From: Iodobacter arcticus
GTDB lineage: Bacteria > Pseudomonadota > Gammaproteobacteria > Burkholderiales > Chitinibacteraceae
Direction of reading: 5' to 3'
Length of the DNA: 64,000 bases
Assembly: GCF_042664895.1 (NCBI RefSeq)
Contig: NZ_JBHTBQ010000011.1
Coordinates: 1-64,000 of the forward strand
Part shown: positions 52,101 through 59,674 of the stretch, one piece after another
Position numbering within the stretch: the first letter of the stretch is position 1
Layout: the number at the start of each line of letters is the position of its first letter
Notes under the pieces: generated by a model
The model's input: only the letters and a program-made list of their open reading frames with translations
Database searches by the model: none
Told to the model about the DNA's origin: nothing
Translations under genes and position numbers: made by a program

Positions 52101-55100
52101 ATATCCTCCACACCCCATATTGTGCCATCAGCAAACTCAAGTACATCCACCGCATATTTGCTATAACCATCGTTATCCAGAAAATAACGAACATCCAAAC
52201 GATCACTTGTACCATTAACTTTGATTTCTAAATCATTTTCCCAACGAGTTAACGTAATATTTTCAGGCGTAATCCCTGCCCCAAACAAAACTCTATCGTT
52301 AGCCACACCAGGAGCATCATTATTATTCCAAATAGAATCAGCCCCTGAACCTAAATTAAATAAATAAGTATTCCCACCGTCGCCTCCAAAAATTTTATCA
52401 TCACCAAGTCCACCATCAAACGTGTCATTCCCACCTCCCCCATAGAGTTCATCATTGCCTTCGCCGCCATTGATATACTCATCGGTATTAAAACCAATTA
52501 ATTTATCATTACCAATAGTAGATTCAAGCACCTTGTCCTTAATTACGGCCTGATCCCAAATTGTGCCATCTGCAAACTTAATATATTTCATTGCCTGATA
52601 GGTAGTACCTTCTTGATAGAAATTACCACCTACTACCAACTGATCATCTGTGCCTTTAATACGCAGAATTAAATCATCTCCACTATTCCCTCTTCTGCTA
52701 AGCATTACATCTGCAACAGAAACCCCCGCTGCCAGTTGTATGCAATCGATAGCTGCTTCATCAATACTTCGACTCTGATAAATATGATCACTTCCTGAGC
52801 CTCTCCCAAACAAATATATATCTGCACCCGAACCGCCATCTAGTAAATCATCACCACTGCCACCGTCCAGAATGTCGTTCCCATCCCCACCGTATAATTC
52901 ATCGTTCCCAGCGCCACCCACTATAAAATCATCACCCTCTTTACCAGATAACTGATCACTCGCATTACCGCCAAAAACAAAATCTGACCGACTACTGCCT
53001 TCCCACACCCCATCAACTTTATGTATTCCTGATAATGAAATTACTTCCGCTACTACAGAGCTATATTCAGGACTGTTTAGATAAGAATCTAACAAAGGAA
53101 AACCATCAAATCCAACAAACATGAGTGTTTTTGATGCATATTTGTTTATCTCGATCAAATTTATTAAGGCTTGTTTGGGGTTTTCCTTCATTTGTTTCTC
53201 AAATAAACTATATATTCCTGAACAATCAAAGTTAATAGTGCCTAGCTCGCTGTTAGTTTTTATAGCAATGAGATCAAGATAAGGCTTTAAATTTGTTTGA
53301 AGGGCCAGTACTGAATAAACAGAATCTTTGAGATCAGAATAAGATTGATTCAAAAGATTTATTTGCTCTTGGCTATAATTAACGCTTAAGGTTGGGATTT
53401 GTGGAACGCTAGCCGCACCACTTCCACCGCCACCGCCACCGCCACCGCCACCGCCAGATAATGCAGCTCCACTTGGTATAACAGGATCAGTAGTAGTTTT
53501 TCTTTCATTAGGAAAGGTCATAAAATAGCGGCCATTAAACGCCTCTAAAATATGCATCTTCTGATTCCAATACTGAATTGTTTCAGAAAAACGTAATGAA
53601 TCTTGAGCGCCAACAGAACCCACAGGTTTTTTAATATCACCAAATGCTTGATAATCAAAATAATAGCTACTCTTCGCTCTTTCCTCTAATGATTTAGCCA
53701 TTCCAGAGGTATCAGCCCAAGCTGCAAGCATTTTATCGATCAGAGTGAAGCGATCTTCACCTGTATTTGTACTGCTATATTGTGAAAGCAATGATTTTAA
53801 TAAATCAGACTGACTAGCCGCCTCTCTCAAATCACGGACCTTTCCCGATCCAGTCATTTCAGGAAGTGCTTTAATTTCATCAGAAATAGCAAGATGATCA
53901 GTAAATTCACGATGAAACGTGTCTTCTGCTAAATCAATATCAGCCATATCGCCAACCTCACCCAATACCGCAGTTTGGCCATCCGTGCGTGTGTAGCTGC
54001 CCAGATCTGCCAGACGATTCCCATTTTCCAATATCAAACTATGGCTTTTTTCCTTGGTGTTAAAGCTAGCAATACCCACTTGCTCTAGCGTAAGCAGCTC
54101 ACCACTATCCGTAAGACCATTGCCATTGATATCGCGCCACACTCTGAGCGAAGCAAATGCGGCATCATTGATATCCACCTTGCCATCTTTATTACTATCC
54201 AAATCCGCCAGTGCATCAAAACCATTTTTTGCCAAACTACCGTCAAGCTTGTGCGTAGCATCGCCGAATAATTCGCTGCCATTATCAACGACATTATTCC
54301 CATTTAAATCACGCACCAAGAAGCCATCATCGGGTTTCACCCAGCCCGATTGCGTTTTTAAACCGTCACCATCATGGTCAAACAGTACCCCGTCCTTTGT
54401 TCCTACCGTTTCCAAGCCATCTCGATCAAGATCAAGCGTAAGTGGATCACGGCGCGGCTGCCAACGCTGAGCACCAGTAAAACCACCAGAACCACCGGGG
54501 GAGCCACCAGAACCACCGGGGGAGCCACCAGAACCAGGCGACGGAGGTGGGCCATCCTCCTCAGCAGTTAACGTAAGCCCTAAAACATTCAAGGTCCCAT
54601 CCTTACCAATTTGCGAGCTATCTTTAATGGTTATGGTGCCTGCGGCCCCACCATGCACTAAAAATGTATCCGGGGCAGTGCGCACCCATGTAAATGCACC
54701 ATCAGCACTACGCCACACATCTTTTTCCCCAGGAACCGGCAGCCCTCCTACCAAGCGTGTTTTTTGGGCACCGAGATAGATCTCACTGTCTTTGCCGGTT
54801 TCAATAATCGTATCGCCAGCCCCTGCGTAATAAATATCTTTTTCTTCTCCGCCATCTAAAACATCGGGTTTATAATTTGCCCCAAATAATTTATCGCTAC
54901 CAGCGCCCCCCGTTAACTCCGCCCCACCATCACCAGCAATGAGCACATCATCACCACCATCTCCAAACAACTTAGACTTACCTTTTTTTGATCCAATTAA
55001 TAAATCATTGCCTGCACCGCCATATGCCGTGATCCCATTACTTTCTGCACCATCAATGACATCCACCTTATCACTACCAGTAAAATCCAATCGATCTGTA

Positions 55101-56374
55101 CTCCCAGCAATAGTAAGTACCTGTATTGAATCAAACATATCCTGTGCACTATAAAAAGCATAAGCACCTTTAGGGTCCCATACAGATTTTGTATCACGAA
55201 GTACTTTTTCCTTAATATCAGCCCACCCCTTTAAACTTTTAATACCGGAGGCACTGCCTATTTTGTCTAAATCAATACGTATCCCACCGCTTTCTTGGCT
55301 TAGTGCCGAATGATCAAAATTTTTATCTTTCTGATTATAGTAATTCTCTAAAATTATTTTAATAATTCCTTTCTTTCCGCTATCACTTTGACTCCATACT
55401 TTATTACCTGATAAAAGCTTTAAATCATCGGAAAAATGATCCAACATATGATCTTTATTACTACCAAGCTGATGTTGAACCAGCATCTCCATGAAGTTTT
55501 TATTCAATTCATCTGTTGGCCAATTAAACATATCATTATCAAAAATTAGCCGGATCACATCAGGCAATGCAAACGTTTGTTGCCTAAACTGGTCATTTTC
55601 TTTTAATGCCGCTAGCAATGCTACCGAGTGCAAATTGATTTGGTTAGTAAAATCAGGTGCGCCATGGTTAATTAGAGTTATTGCCCCAATTCTCCTCGCC
55701 CCCAAAATACCCCCTACTTTACCCGCACTCGACAGCACTTCACCTTGCGTAGCAAAAGAAATAATATTTTTTTCACCGCGAATACTGTGCCAAGATCCAT
55801 CAATACCTGATTTTTTAATTGAGCTTTCGAAAAGGTCAAGGGCAATATCTGGGGGAAAATAACCCAGTTTTTCAATATAACTGGCTATTGATTTTTTATT
55901 TTGCATATTTGCAGCCAAAGCAAATGGTGCAGGATCAAAAGTCACTGCAGGAAGATCAAAAAAAACGGCCATTAATGCCGCCAAGCCTCCCCCTAATGAA
56001 TGCCCGGTAAACGTAATATTGGGTCTTATGTTTTTATCAGCAGACTCCTTATAAAATTGAGCCTTTACTTCTTTATAAAGTGCAACGCACTCCAGCAACT
56101 GCGAGTGTAATAATCCAGCACCCAATGTTAAATCGGCACTCTGGTCTGGCGAAGTCCCTTCGCCTAAATGCCCAGAATTTGTCCCGGCAAAGCTAATCAC
56201 AATTTCATTGCCTTTTTTAAATACAGCCGCTTCAAATCCGCTTGCTGCATTAAATTTCCTTTCACCCATCAACCCCCAACCATTAGGGATAGGAATTTTA
56301 TTATTATTATGCCTTGTTTCGAAATATGCATTACCAGCCATTAAAGCCATTTCAACTATTTGTTCGTTTGTCAT
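46172..56374 (-). CDS. Giant RTX protein with N-terminal lipase and FrpC-type self-processing module
   Basis: 3400 residues exported by the type I system encoded around it. Residues ~1-260: class 3 lipase fold with FAGT (about 62-65) and nucleophile elbow GHSLGG (Ser126). A first small RTX block (about 440-560) and a Pro/Gly linker follow. From Asp643-Pro644 (RRDPLTLDLD) comes an EF-hand-rich module resembling the self-processing module of meningococcal FrpC (FDHDGDG, GSELFGD, LDSNKDG, LRVWRDINGNG). A poly-Gly stretch near 973-990 leads into long arrays of GGxGxDxLxGG nonapeptides in blocks of about 120 residues to ~3300. The C-terminal ~50 residues should be the secretion signal. I chose the ATG at 56374, one base after the lipoprotein stop; a TTG at 56395 is also open. 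The coding strand has a G11 tract near residue 1675. Calcium should fold it outside the cell. Confidence 0.93.
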   Translation of the reverse strand: MTNEQIVEMALMAGNAYFETRHNNNKIPIPNGWGLMGERKFNAASGFEAAVFKKGNEIVISFAGTNSGHLGEGTSPDQSADLTLGAGLLHSQLLECVALYKEVKAQFYKESADKNIRPNITFTGHSLGGGLAALMAVFFDLPAVTFDPAPFALAANMQNKKSIASYIEKLGYFPPDIALDLFESSIKKSGIDGSWHSIRGEKNIISFATQGEVLSSAGKVGGILGARRIGAITLINHGAPDFTNQINLHSVALLAALKENDQFRQQTFALPDVIRLIFDNDMFNWPTDELNKNFMEMLVQHQLGSNKDHMLDHFSDDLKLLSGNKVWSQSDSGKKGIIKIILENYYNQKDKNFDHSALSQESGGIRIDLDKIGSASGIKSLKGWADIKEKVLRDTKSVWDPKGAYAFYSAQDMFDSIQVLTIAGSTDRLDFTGSDKVDVIDGAESNGITAYGGAGNDLLIGSKKGKSKLFGDGGDDVLIAGDGGAELTGGAGSDKLFGANYKPDVLDGGEEKDIYYAGAGDTIIETGKDSEIYLGAQKTRLVGGLPVPGEKDVWRSADGAFTWVRTAPDTFLVHGGAAGTITIKDSSQIGKDGTLNVLGLTLTAEEDGPPPSPGSGGSPGGSGGSPGGSGGFTGAQRWQPRRDPLTLDLDRDGLETVGTKDGVLFDHDGDGLKTQSGWVKPDDGFLVRDLNGNNVVDNGSELFGDATHKLDGSLAKNGFDALADLDSNKDGKVDINDAAFASLRVWRDINGNGLTDSGELLTLEQVGIASFNTKEKSHSLILENGNRLADLGSYTRTDGQTAVLGEVGDMADIDLAEDTFHREFTDHLAISDEIKALPEMTGSGKVRDLREAASQSDLLKSLLSQYSSTNTGEDRFTLIDKMLAAWADTSGMAKSLEERAKSSYYFDYQAFGDIKKPVGSVGAQDSLRFSETIQYWNQKMHILEAFNGRYFMTFPNERKTTTDPVIPSGAALSGGGGGGGGGGGSGAASVPQIPTLSVNYSQEQINLLNQSYSDLKDSVYSVLALQTNLKPYLDLIAIKTNSELGTINFDCSGIYSLFEKQMKENPKQALINLIEINKYASKTLMFVGFDGFPLLDSYLNSPEYSSVVAEVISLSGIHKVDGVWEGSSRSDFVFGGNASDQLSGKEGDDFIVGGAGNDELYGGDGNDILDGGSGDDLLDGGSGADIYLFGRGSGSDHIYQSRSIDEAAIDCIQLAAGVSVADVMLSRRGNSGDDLILRIKGTDDQLVVGGNFYQEGTTYQAMKYIKFADGTIWDQAVIKDKVLESTIGNDKLIGFNTDEYINGGEGNDELYGGGGNDTFDGGLGDDKIFGGDGGNTYLFNLGSGADSIWNNNDAPGVANDRVLFGAGITPENITLTRWENDLEIKVNGTSDRLDVRYFLDNDGYSKYAVDVLEFADGTIWGVEDIKSKLLEGTEGNDSLIGYKSDDVINAGGGNDKVGGGQGDDILNGGEGNDRLGGFWGDDVLNGGNGDDELYGEDGNDILDGGSGNDKLDGGIGNDVYVFSRDAGNDLITYWQDGDSIKVDSNITMNDMELRNDNGDLVLKVKNSNSSLRIRNYFIEKIDQYAMSAPPKEGANYLNAKQICFADGTSWDLDAIKAQALIPSDGDDAFYAFFKGSTIFGQGGNDTFYGRSGNDTFDGGAGADRLLGGAGDDYLLGGGGDDDLDGGEGRDILNGGAGNDRLNGGVGEDTYLFGRGSGQDVIGDRDKDNNHFEHDIIQLGEGISTSDLVLTHTESSLTLEIKGTTDRLTVWNDFHSDVPADKHFVEQIRFADGLLWDYADIKNKTLLSTDGDDVLLGYAGKDLISGGAGNDTLIGDLGDDILEGGIGNDTLRGGLGDDVLDGGKGNDILDGGEGINSYLFGRGYGVDTIVQNFLSPVDDGSIVLGEGITPADITLVSNGSSLFVSINGTADQLIIENFTHGGGFYSGIMFVKFQNGTVWNRDAIFNLLAEGTSGDDNLYGRSSSSHLIGHGGNDIITGFGGDDILEGGEGADSLDGGAGNDLLEGGLGDDTLKGGAGNDTLSGGAGDDDLSGGDGSDVYLFGRGSGHDSTSYIHYNYDYSYKNNPLANNSDSVLFETGITPEDILLRRSDEDLIVKIANSNDELTVKNYFSKRNVSSSDNYKLEYLKYLRFSDNTIWDIDTVRSKVIVPTDGDDYLLGYEGNDIINGGNGNDSIRTFSGDDILGGGRGDDVLDGGRGSDAYLFNLGDGKDIIVSWDMDEGKIDEIRMGVGILASEITLSSDGDDLILSINGTSDSLRIKGYINSSYSPARYPIDQIKFADGLVWDSATVIKLYKEERTRILLGCDELIEGNEEINKLIGTESNELMRGFAGNDQLFASAGNDILQGGEGDDYLDGGAGNDKLEGGVGKDQLSGGEGDDLLLAGAGDDKYVFTGNWGNDVLDNTGGGSDWLFFSELERSQLSFKQDGKDLLIGVMGDASRSVRLLNHFNGGDAAIAYIQPKSGYALSAVDIAKLLGSGGSTNTLNGTSGNDNLSGTAQVDLITGAAGNDSLFGQAGNDTLRGDEGDDYLDGGLGNDRLEGGAGKDQLAGGEGDDRLIAGAGDDKYVFTGNWGNDVIDNTGGGADWLFFSELDHSQLSFKQDGKDLLIGVVGDAGRSVRVLNHFNGGDAAIAYLQPKSGNALSAADIAKLLPSTGGNNGGSGNANPADFDQVVDGDAANNQLQGDSGKDLIRGMAGNDQLFGGEGNDRLEGGDGDDYLSGGFGSGNSGDDLLMGGAGNDTLNGEDGNDRLEGGTGNDSYVFDGTSQDVIDNTGGGNDGIFLADGIGADRISFSRDGDDLLLMVDKSAANSVRVLKHFLGGDMAISYVQPSGGNMISAQKIAQMIGAQSIPGGYEALVDGDAGNNKLSGTAAKDLLRGFAGNDQLFGGLGNDRLEGGDGDDYLAGGYGNVVNTGDDLLMGGAGNDTLSGEDGNDRLEGGIGDDKYTFDGKSQDVIDNTGGGFDGVFFSGTVTKDQLGFSRSGDDLLITVGGNAQQSVRVLNHFLGGDWAIDYVQPSGGVPYLTTVAINAAVAAAGLKLVGTGGNDTLVGDVGKDTLTGLAGDDVLNGGAAADTLVGGTGNDTYIVDNAGDVVTELAGEGTDTVQSSLSWVLGSNLENLTLIGTTALNGTGNELANVLIGNAAANTLTGAAGNDTLDGGAGADKLLGGLGDDRYVVDVSGDVITENANEGNDTVQASLAWTLGTNLENLTLTGSAAINGTGNALNNVLMGNAGANTLTGAEGNDSLSGAAGVDALIGGAGNDTYMLARGDGSDTVTENDATAKNTDVAQFQAGIASNQLWFRKVSNNLEVSVIGTGDKLTMQNWYSGNAYHVEQFKTSDGKVLLDTQVNALVSAMAAFNPPAAGQMTLNQQQQDALQPVLAANWH
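53884..54448 (-). other. Self-processing module (Asp-Pro cleavage) within the RTX protein
   Basis: Starts at the Asp643 codon (54446-54448) followed by Pro644. The order matches FrpC: D-P-L-x-L-D-L-D, LFDHDGDG, GWVKPDDGFLVRDLNGN, NGSELFGD, LDSNKDGKVD, LRVWRDINGNG, GNRLADLGSYTRTDGQTA. In FrpC this module cuts the Asp-Pro bond when calcium binds and can join the new Asp end to a lysine. By analogy, the lipase part would be freed from the RTX part. The right limit is approximate. Confidence 0.8.
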
Positions 56375-56375
56375 T

Positions 56376-56984
56376 TTATCGCTCACAATTTTCAAAGTTA
56401 TATGAATAATCTACATTAAGTAATTTAAGGTTATCACCATCCAGATGGCTTCTATTTATTCCATCAACTTCACTCCAATTAATCAACCCCTTATGTTGCT
56501 GAATACGTTCAAGCCTTAATTCATTTTTCGGGTGAAATATTAAATTCATATAGCGATATTTTTCAGGTAAATGACCCGTATCCTCATGTTTAACGCCCCC
56601 CTCTTGCTGCACTTGCAAAACAAAAGCAGGGCTTGGCTTCCCATAGCGTAGCCATGAACCACAAGATCTAGGCGTCAGTAAAACAAAAACACGATCACCT
56701 TCCAATTGAATTAACAAAGGATCTGCTAATAGATACGGGTCATTAATTGAATTCCAAACAATAATTTTCCCTGTCTTTGGATGGGTAAATTGAATAGATT
56801 CAGCCGCCACAGGCGCGCTTTGCCCAATTTCACTCCCACCGCCCATTCTGATCGTGCGTGTGAGTAAAAGCATGCTGCCATCGGCCTGCTTTGCTTCCTC
56901 CTGCCAAGTCACTACCTTAGGGCCGCAAGCAGTTAAAATAAATATCAGTGCAAGCCCTAGTGTAAAACGCCCTATTTTCTTCAT
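56376..56984 (-). CDS. Small lipoprotein of the RTX operon
   Basis: 202 residues with a lipoprotein signal (LALIFILTAC-GPK, lipobox LTAC). The mature part is not recognised; it contains two cysteines (PRSCGSW, ENCER) and beta-rich segments. Its stop codon is one base from the RTX start, and hlyD ends 23 bases upstream, so it is an integral operon member. A role as periplasmic or surface protection against the lipase, or as an accessory factor, is inferred from position only. Confidence 0.8.
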   Translation of the reverse strand: MKKIGRFTLGLALIFILTACGPKVVTWQEEAKQADGSMLLLTRTIRMGGGSEIGQSAPVAAESIQFTHPKTGKIIVWNSINDPYLLADPLLIQLEGDRVFVLLTPRSCGSWLRYGKPSPAFVLQVQQEGGVKHEDTGHLPEKYRYMNLIFHPKNELRLERIQQHKGLINWSEVDGINRSHLDGDNLKLLNVDYSYNFENCER

Positions 56985-57007
56985 TATTCTTTATTTCCTC
57001 TATTTAA

Positions 57008-58423
57008 TTAGCGTTCCCGTGCACTTTCTGAAACATGAGCCATAAGTGGCGATAAGAAATATTCAATAATTCTGCGCTGCCCCGTTTTAATTTCTACCGT
57101 TACCGCCATTCCCGGTGCCAGCTTTAGCCATTTACCGTCGATATTCATTTTATTTTTTTGTAATTTAATTCTGGCCTGATAAATCAATCCTAATTTTTCA
57201 TCAGGTACGGCATCAAAAGAGACGTTTCTCACTAATCCTTCAATTAGGCCGTATTTGGTGTAATTAAAGGTTTCAATTTTAATAGCGGCGGCCTGCCCGG
57301 CATTGACAAAGCCGATGTCTTTGTTTTCCAGTACCACTTCGGCCTCTACGGCTTCATCTTTTGGCACGATCACCAGCAGGGCTTGCGCGGGGGTGACTAC
57401 GCCGCCTACGGTGTGTACGGCCAGTTGCTGCACGATTCCGGCAACGGGCGCGGTTAGGCGGGTTTGTTTTTGTAATTGGCCTGCTTTAACCACGTCTTGG
57501 GTAAACGAGCGGGCTTGCTCGCTGGCTTGGGTAAGCAGATCGTGCTGGGTGCGGCGAAACTCTGCCTGAATGGCGATTCTTTGCTGGGCATTGCCGCGAA
57601 TGGCGGCATCTAGCTCTGATTTTTTATGCCGCTGGTTGGCTAAATCTTGCTCGGTTTCTATTCTGGCCTGCTGCTTTTCCAGTACGCCGTGTTTGGAAAC
57701 AAAGTTTTGCAGGGCCAAGTCCTGAAAATCTTTTTCACGCTGCTTAATAATTGGTAAGGTTTGCTCAAACTTGGCGATCTGATCTTGCACCCCTGCCCGC
57801 TCTGCCTGCTTGCGTGAAGTATCACTATCCAGGGTAGATAGCTTGGCTTGTAATTCCTGCCACTGGCTGAGCGCCAGGCGGCTGGCTTCCAGAGATTGCA
57901 GCTCCTTACCCGCTGCCACATTATTAACCACAGGCGCTTGCCCGCTATCTAAAGCGGCGAGCAAGGCTTTAGCGCGCAGGGCGTTTAATTCTGCATCGTG
58001 CAGATTGGTTTGCTGCTTGGTGTTTTCTGCACCAGAAACGGTGGCATCCAGCTCGATCAGCAATTGCCCTGCTTGCACCGTTTGCCCATCTTGCACATGA
58101 ATTGATTTCACCACCCCGGCCTCTAAAGGCTGAATGGTTTTACTGCGATCAGACACAATCAACCTGCCGGGTGCTACAGCTACAATATCAATCTTGCCAA
58201 GGCAGGCCCATAGCAGGGCAATCAAGATAAAAGCGAGCAAGGCCCAAAGGGTGATGCGGGCGGCAGGGTGAGGGGGATTTTCTTGTAGCTCTAGGGCGGC
58301 GGGTAAAAAGGCAAGCTCATCTGAGCTTCTGGGTGGTAGATCTTGCTGCTTGCGAATTTGCCACGCTGCAGCAAAAATTTGTCGGTACTTTGTAAGCAAT
58401 TCGCCGACAACTTGATATTTCAT
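57008..58423 (-). CDS. Type I secretion membrane fusion protein (HlyD family)
   Basis: 471 residues. A short cytoplasmic start, one membrane span (about 57-79, ALLAFILIALLWACLG), biotinyl-lipoyl halves (VVKSIHVQDGQTVQAGQLLIELD; RLTAPVAGIVQQLAVHTVGG), long coiled-coil hairpins (about 130-320) and the C-terminal HlyD signature (PGMAVTVEIKTGQRRIIEYFLSPL). It bridges HlyB and TolC. It is the first gene of the operon; the 282-base AT-rich region to its right holds the promoter. Confidence 0.95.
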   Translation of the reverse strand: MKYQVVGELLTKYRQIFAAAWQIRKQQDLPPRSSDELAFLPAALELQENPPHPAARITLWALLAFILIALLWACLGKIDIVAVAPGRLIVSDRSKTIQPLEAGVVKSIHVQDGQTVQAGQLLIELDATVSGAENTKQQTNLHDAELNALRAKALLAALDSGQAPVVNNVAAGKELQSLEASRLALSQWQELQAKLSTLDSDTSRKQAERAGVQDQIAKFEQTLPIIKQREKDFQDLALQNFVSKHGVLEKQQARIETEQDLANQRHKKSELDAAIRGNAQQRIAIQAEFRRTQHDLLTQASEQARSFTQDVVKAGQLQKQTRLTAPVAGIVQQLAVHTVGGVVTPAQALLVIVPKDEAVEAEVVLENKDIGFVNAGQAAAIKIETFNYTKYGLIEGLVRNVSFDAVPDEKLGLIYQARIKLQKNKMNIDGKWLKLAPGMAVTVEIKTGQRRIIEYFLSPLMAHVSESARER

Positions 58424-58667
58424 CTTTGCTTCACTAGATATATTTTAACAGCATATAGTAAGTATTTACAATAAAACGGTCAATTTAAAACAAACAAAAA
58501 CAAAGACTAAAATCAATAAAATAGACAATAAAACAAGAAAAAAGAAAGAAATAAGTAATTTTAAGTAGGTAAAACGCCCAATTAAGCAATATATCCATCT
58601 TTTACCCTAACCAAACCCTTGTCATGTCAAAAGCATAAATTACGCACAATGCGCTTGGCACACATGC

Positions 58668-58694
58668 AAAAAAGCCCGCATTTCTGCGGGCTTG
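58668..58694 (-). terminator. Terminator between IS remnant and hlyD promoter region
   Basis: Minus strand AAGCCCGCA-GAAA-TGCGGGCTTTTTT. It would stop transcripts entering from the IS remnant side and so insulate the RTX operon. The adjoining 58424-58667 is AT-rich and has no gene. Confidence 0.8.
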
Positions 58695-58704
58695 ATGAGG
58701 AGGG

Positions 58705-59305
58705 GGTAATCCCCCATTTTTAAGCTCACTTTAAAATAGAGGCTAGGCATGTAATGCCAATTTCTGTTTTGCGGTAATGCCGCCTAATCCCATATGCGGG
58801 CGCTCATTATTGTAAATCCAAAGCCATTGCATTGCGGTTTCTTGTACTTCGGCAATACTTTCAAAATCATCACAAGCCAGCCATTCATAACGCACGGCGC
58901 GATTATAGCGCTCAATATAGATATATTGCTGCAGATTGCTGGGCTGAATATAGTCCAATTCAATCGCTTATTGCTCTGTCCAATTTTTTAATATGTGAGC
59001 AATGTATCCATATCTATTATCAATAGCTGATTCGCTTGGGCTAGCCACGTCATTCAATGATTTAATTCAGGCAGCGCAGCACACACCCTGCAGGCAAAGA
59101 GAAATCAACTTCCATCCCTAATTCTTCCCAATTAAAATCATCAATTACGTTAAATAAGCGAATACAGCAGCCAGCGGCTAATTGATCGTGCATAAAATCC
59201 ATCGACCACGTTTCATTTTTTGCCTCTGGTACAGCTAATAGCTTAGGCGTTTCATGATCTAAACGTTTTTTGGGTTTAATCCACAGATTTAATTATAAAT
59301 CGAAG
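58705..59305 (-). mobile_element. IS3-family element remnant, right copy (decayed OrfB)
   Basis: Reading the minus strand from about 59305: LNLWIKPKKRLDHETPKLLA, AKNETWSMDFMHDQLAAG, RLFNVIDDF, EELGMEVDFSLP, LNQIIE, YIAHILKNWTEQ, ELDYIQPSN, YIERYNRAVRYEWLACDDF, WLWIYNNERPHMGLGG. This is the integrase core to C-terminus of an IS3-type transposase (W-S-M-D-F carries the first catalytic Asp). Several stops interrupt it, including in the DNGPEY region. Only residues 58743-58958 remain as an open frame. The end matches the left copy at 43671. Confidence 0.88.
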
Positions 59306-59674
59306 ATAGGGCAGGCAAAAAATCAGACATAAGAATACCTAAAGTGCTTAGATCTTTAATTGCCCTTGATTGTCATGCTCTGAATCGCCGCATAGCATGA
59401 CTTTAAATCCTTGCTTAGGAATCTGGCTAGCATGCAGCAGATTTTTTAATGGCAACAGCCTATTTAACTTAAGCAGATTAGGTGTTCCCGGCGAAATAGA
59501 TCTGCCATACGCACTTTATGCAGCCGCTCTTCAAAGCCTGAGGGCCGCCTCAATATCGGTTAATAAGTTATTATCAATCTCATTCCATTTAGATATGATG
59601 TTAGCTTGCCGGCGTCTTTACGAAGCCAACCCATCCTATTCCCTCATTCGATTCTTCATACAACAGGGACTTCC
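59306..59674. other. Gap between IS remnant and spermidine dehydrogenase
   Basis: 369 bases. On the minus strand a stretch (LLPLKNLLHASQIPKQGFK, VMLCGDSEHDNQGQLKI, stop) looks faintly gene-like but is short and unrecognised. The right end carries the promoter and ribosome site of the next gene. Confidence 0.3.

Noticed and set aside
46500..52950. CRISPR array or satellite suspected from dense short repeats
   Set aside because: The repeats are in-frame RTX nonapeptide codons of varying sequence, without constant repeats and unique spacers.
46364..56405. Many open frames on the plus strand opposite the RTX gene
   Set aside because: They are antisense shadows of the Gly/Asp-rich repeat codons, with no ribosome sites and low-complexity products.
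43671..59305. Functional composite transposon
   Set aside because: Both IS copies are truncated and the right one has several stops in the transposase, so it cannot move on its own.
59370..59674. Plus-strand frame before the spermidine dehydrogenase
   Set aside because: It merges into the dehydrogenase frame region without a ribosome site and encodes nothing recognisable.
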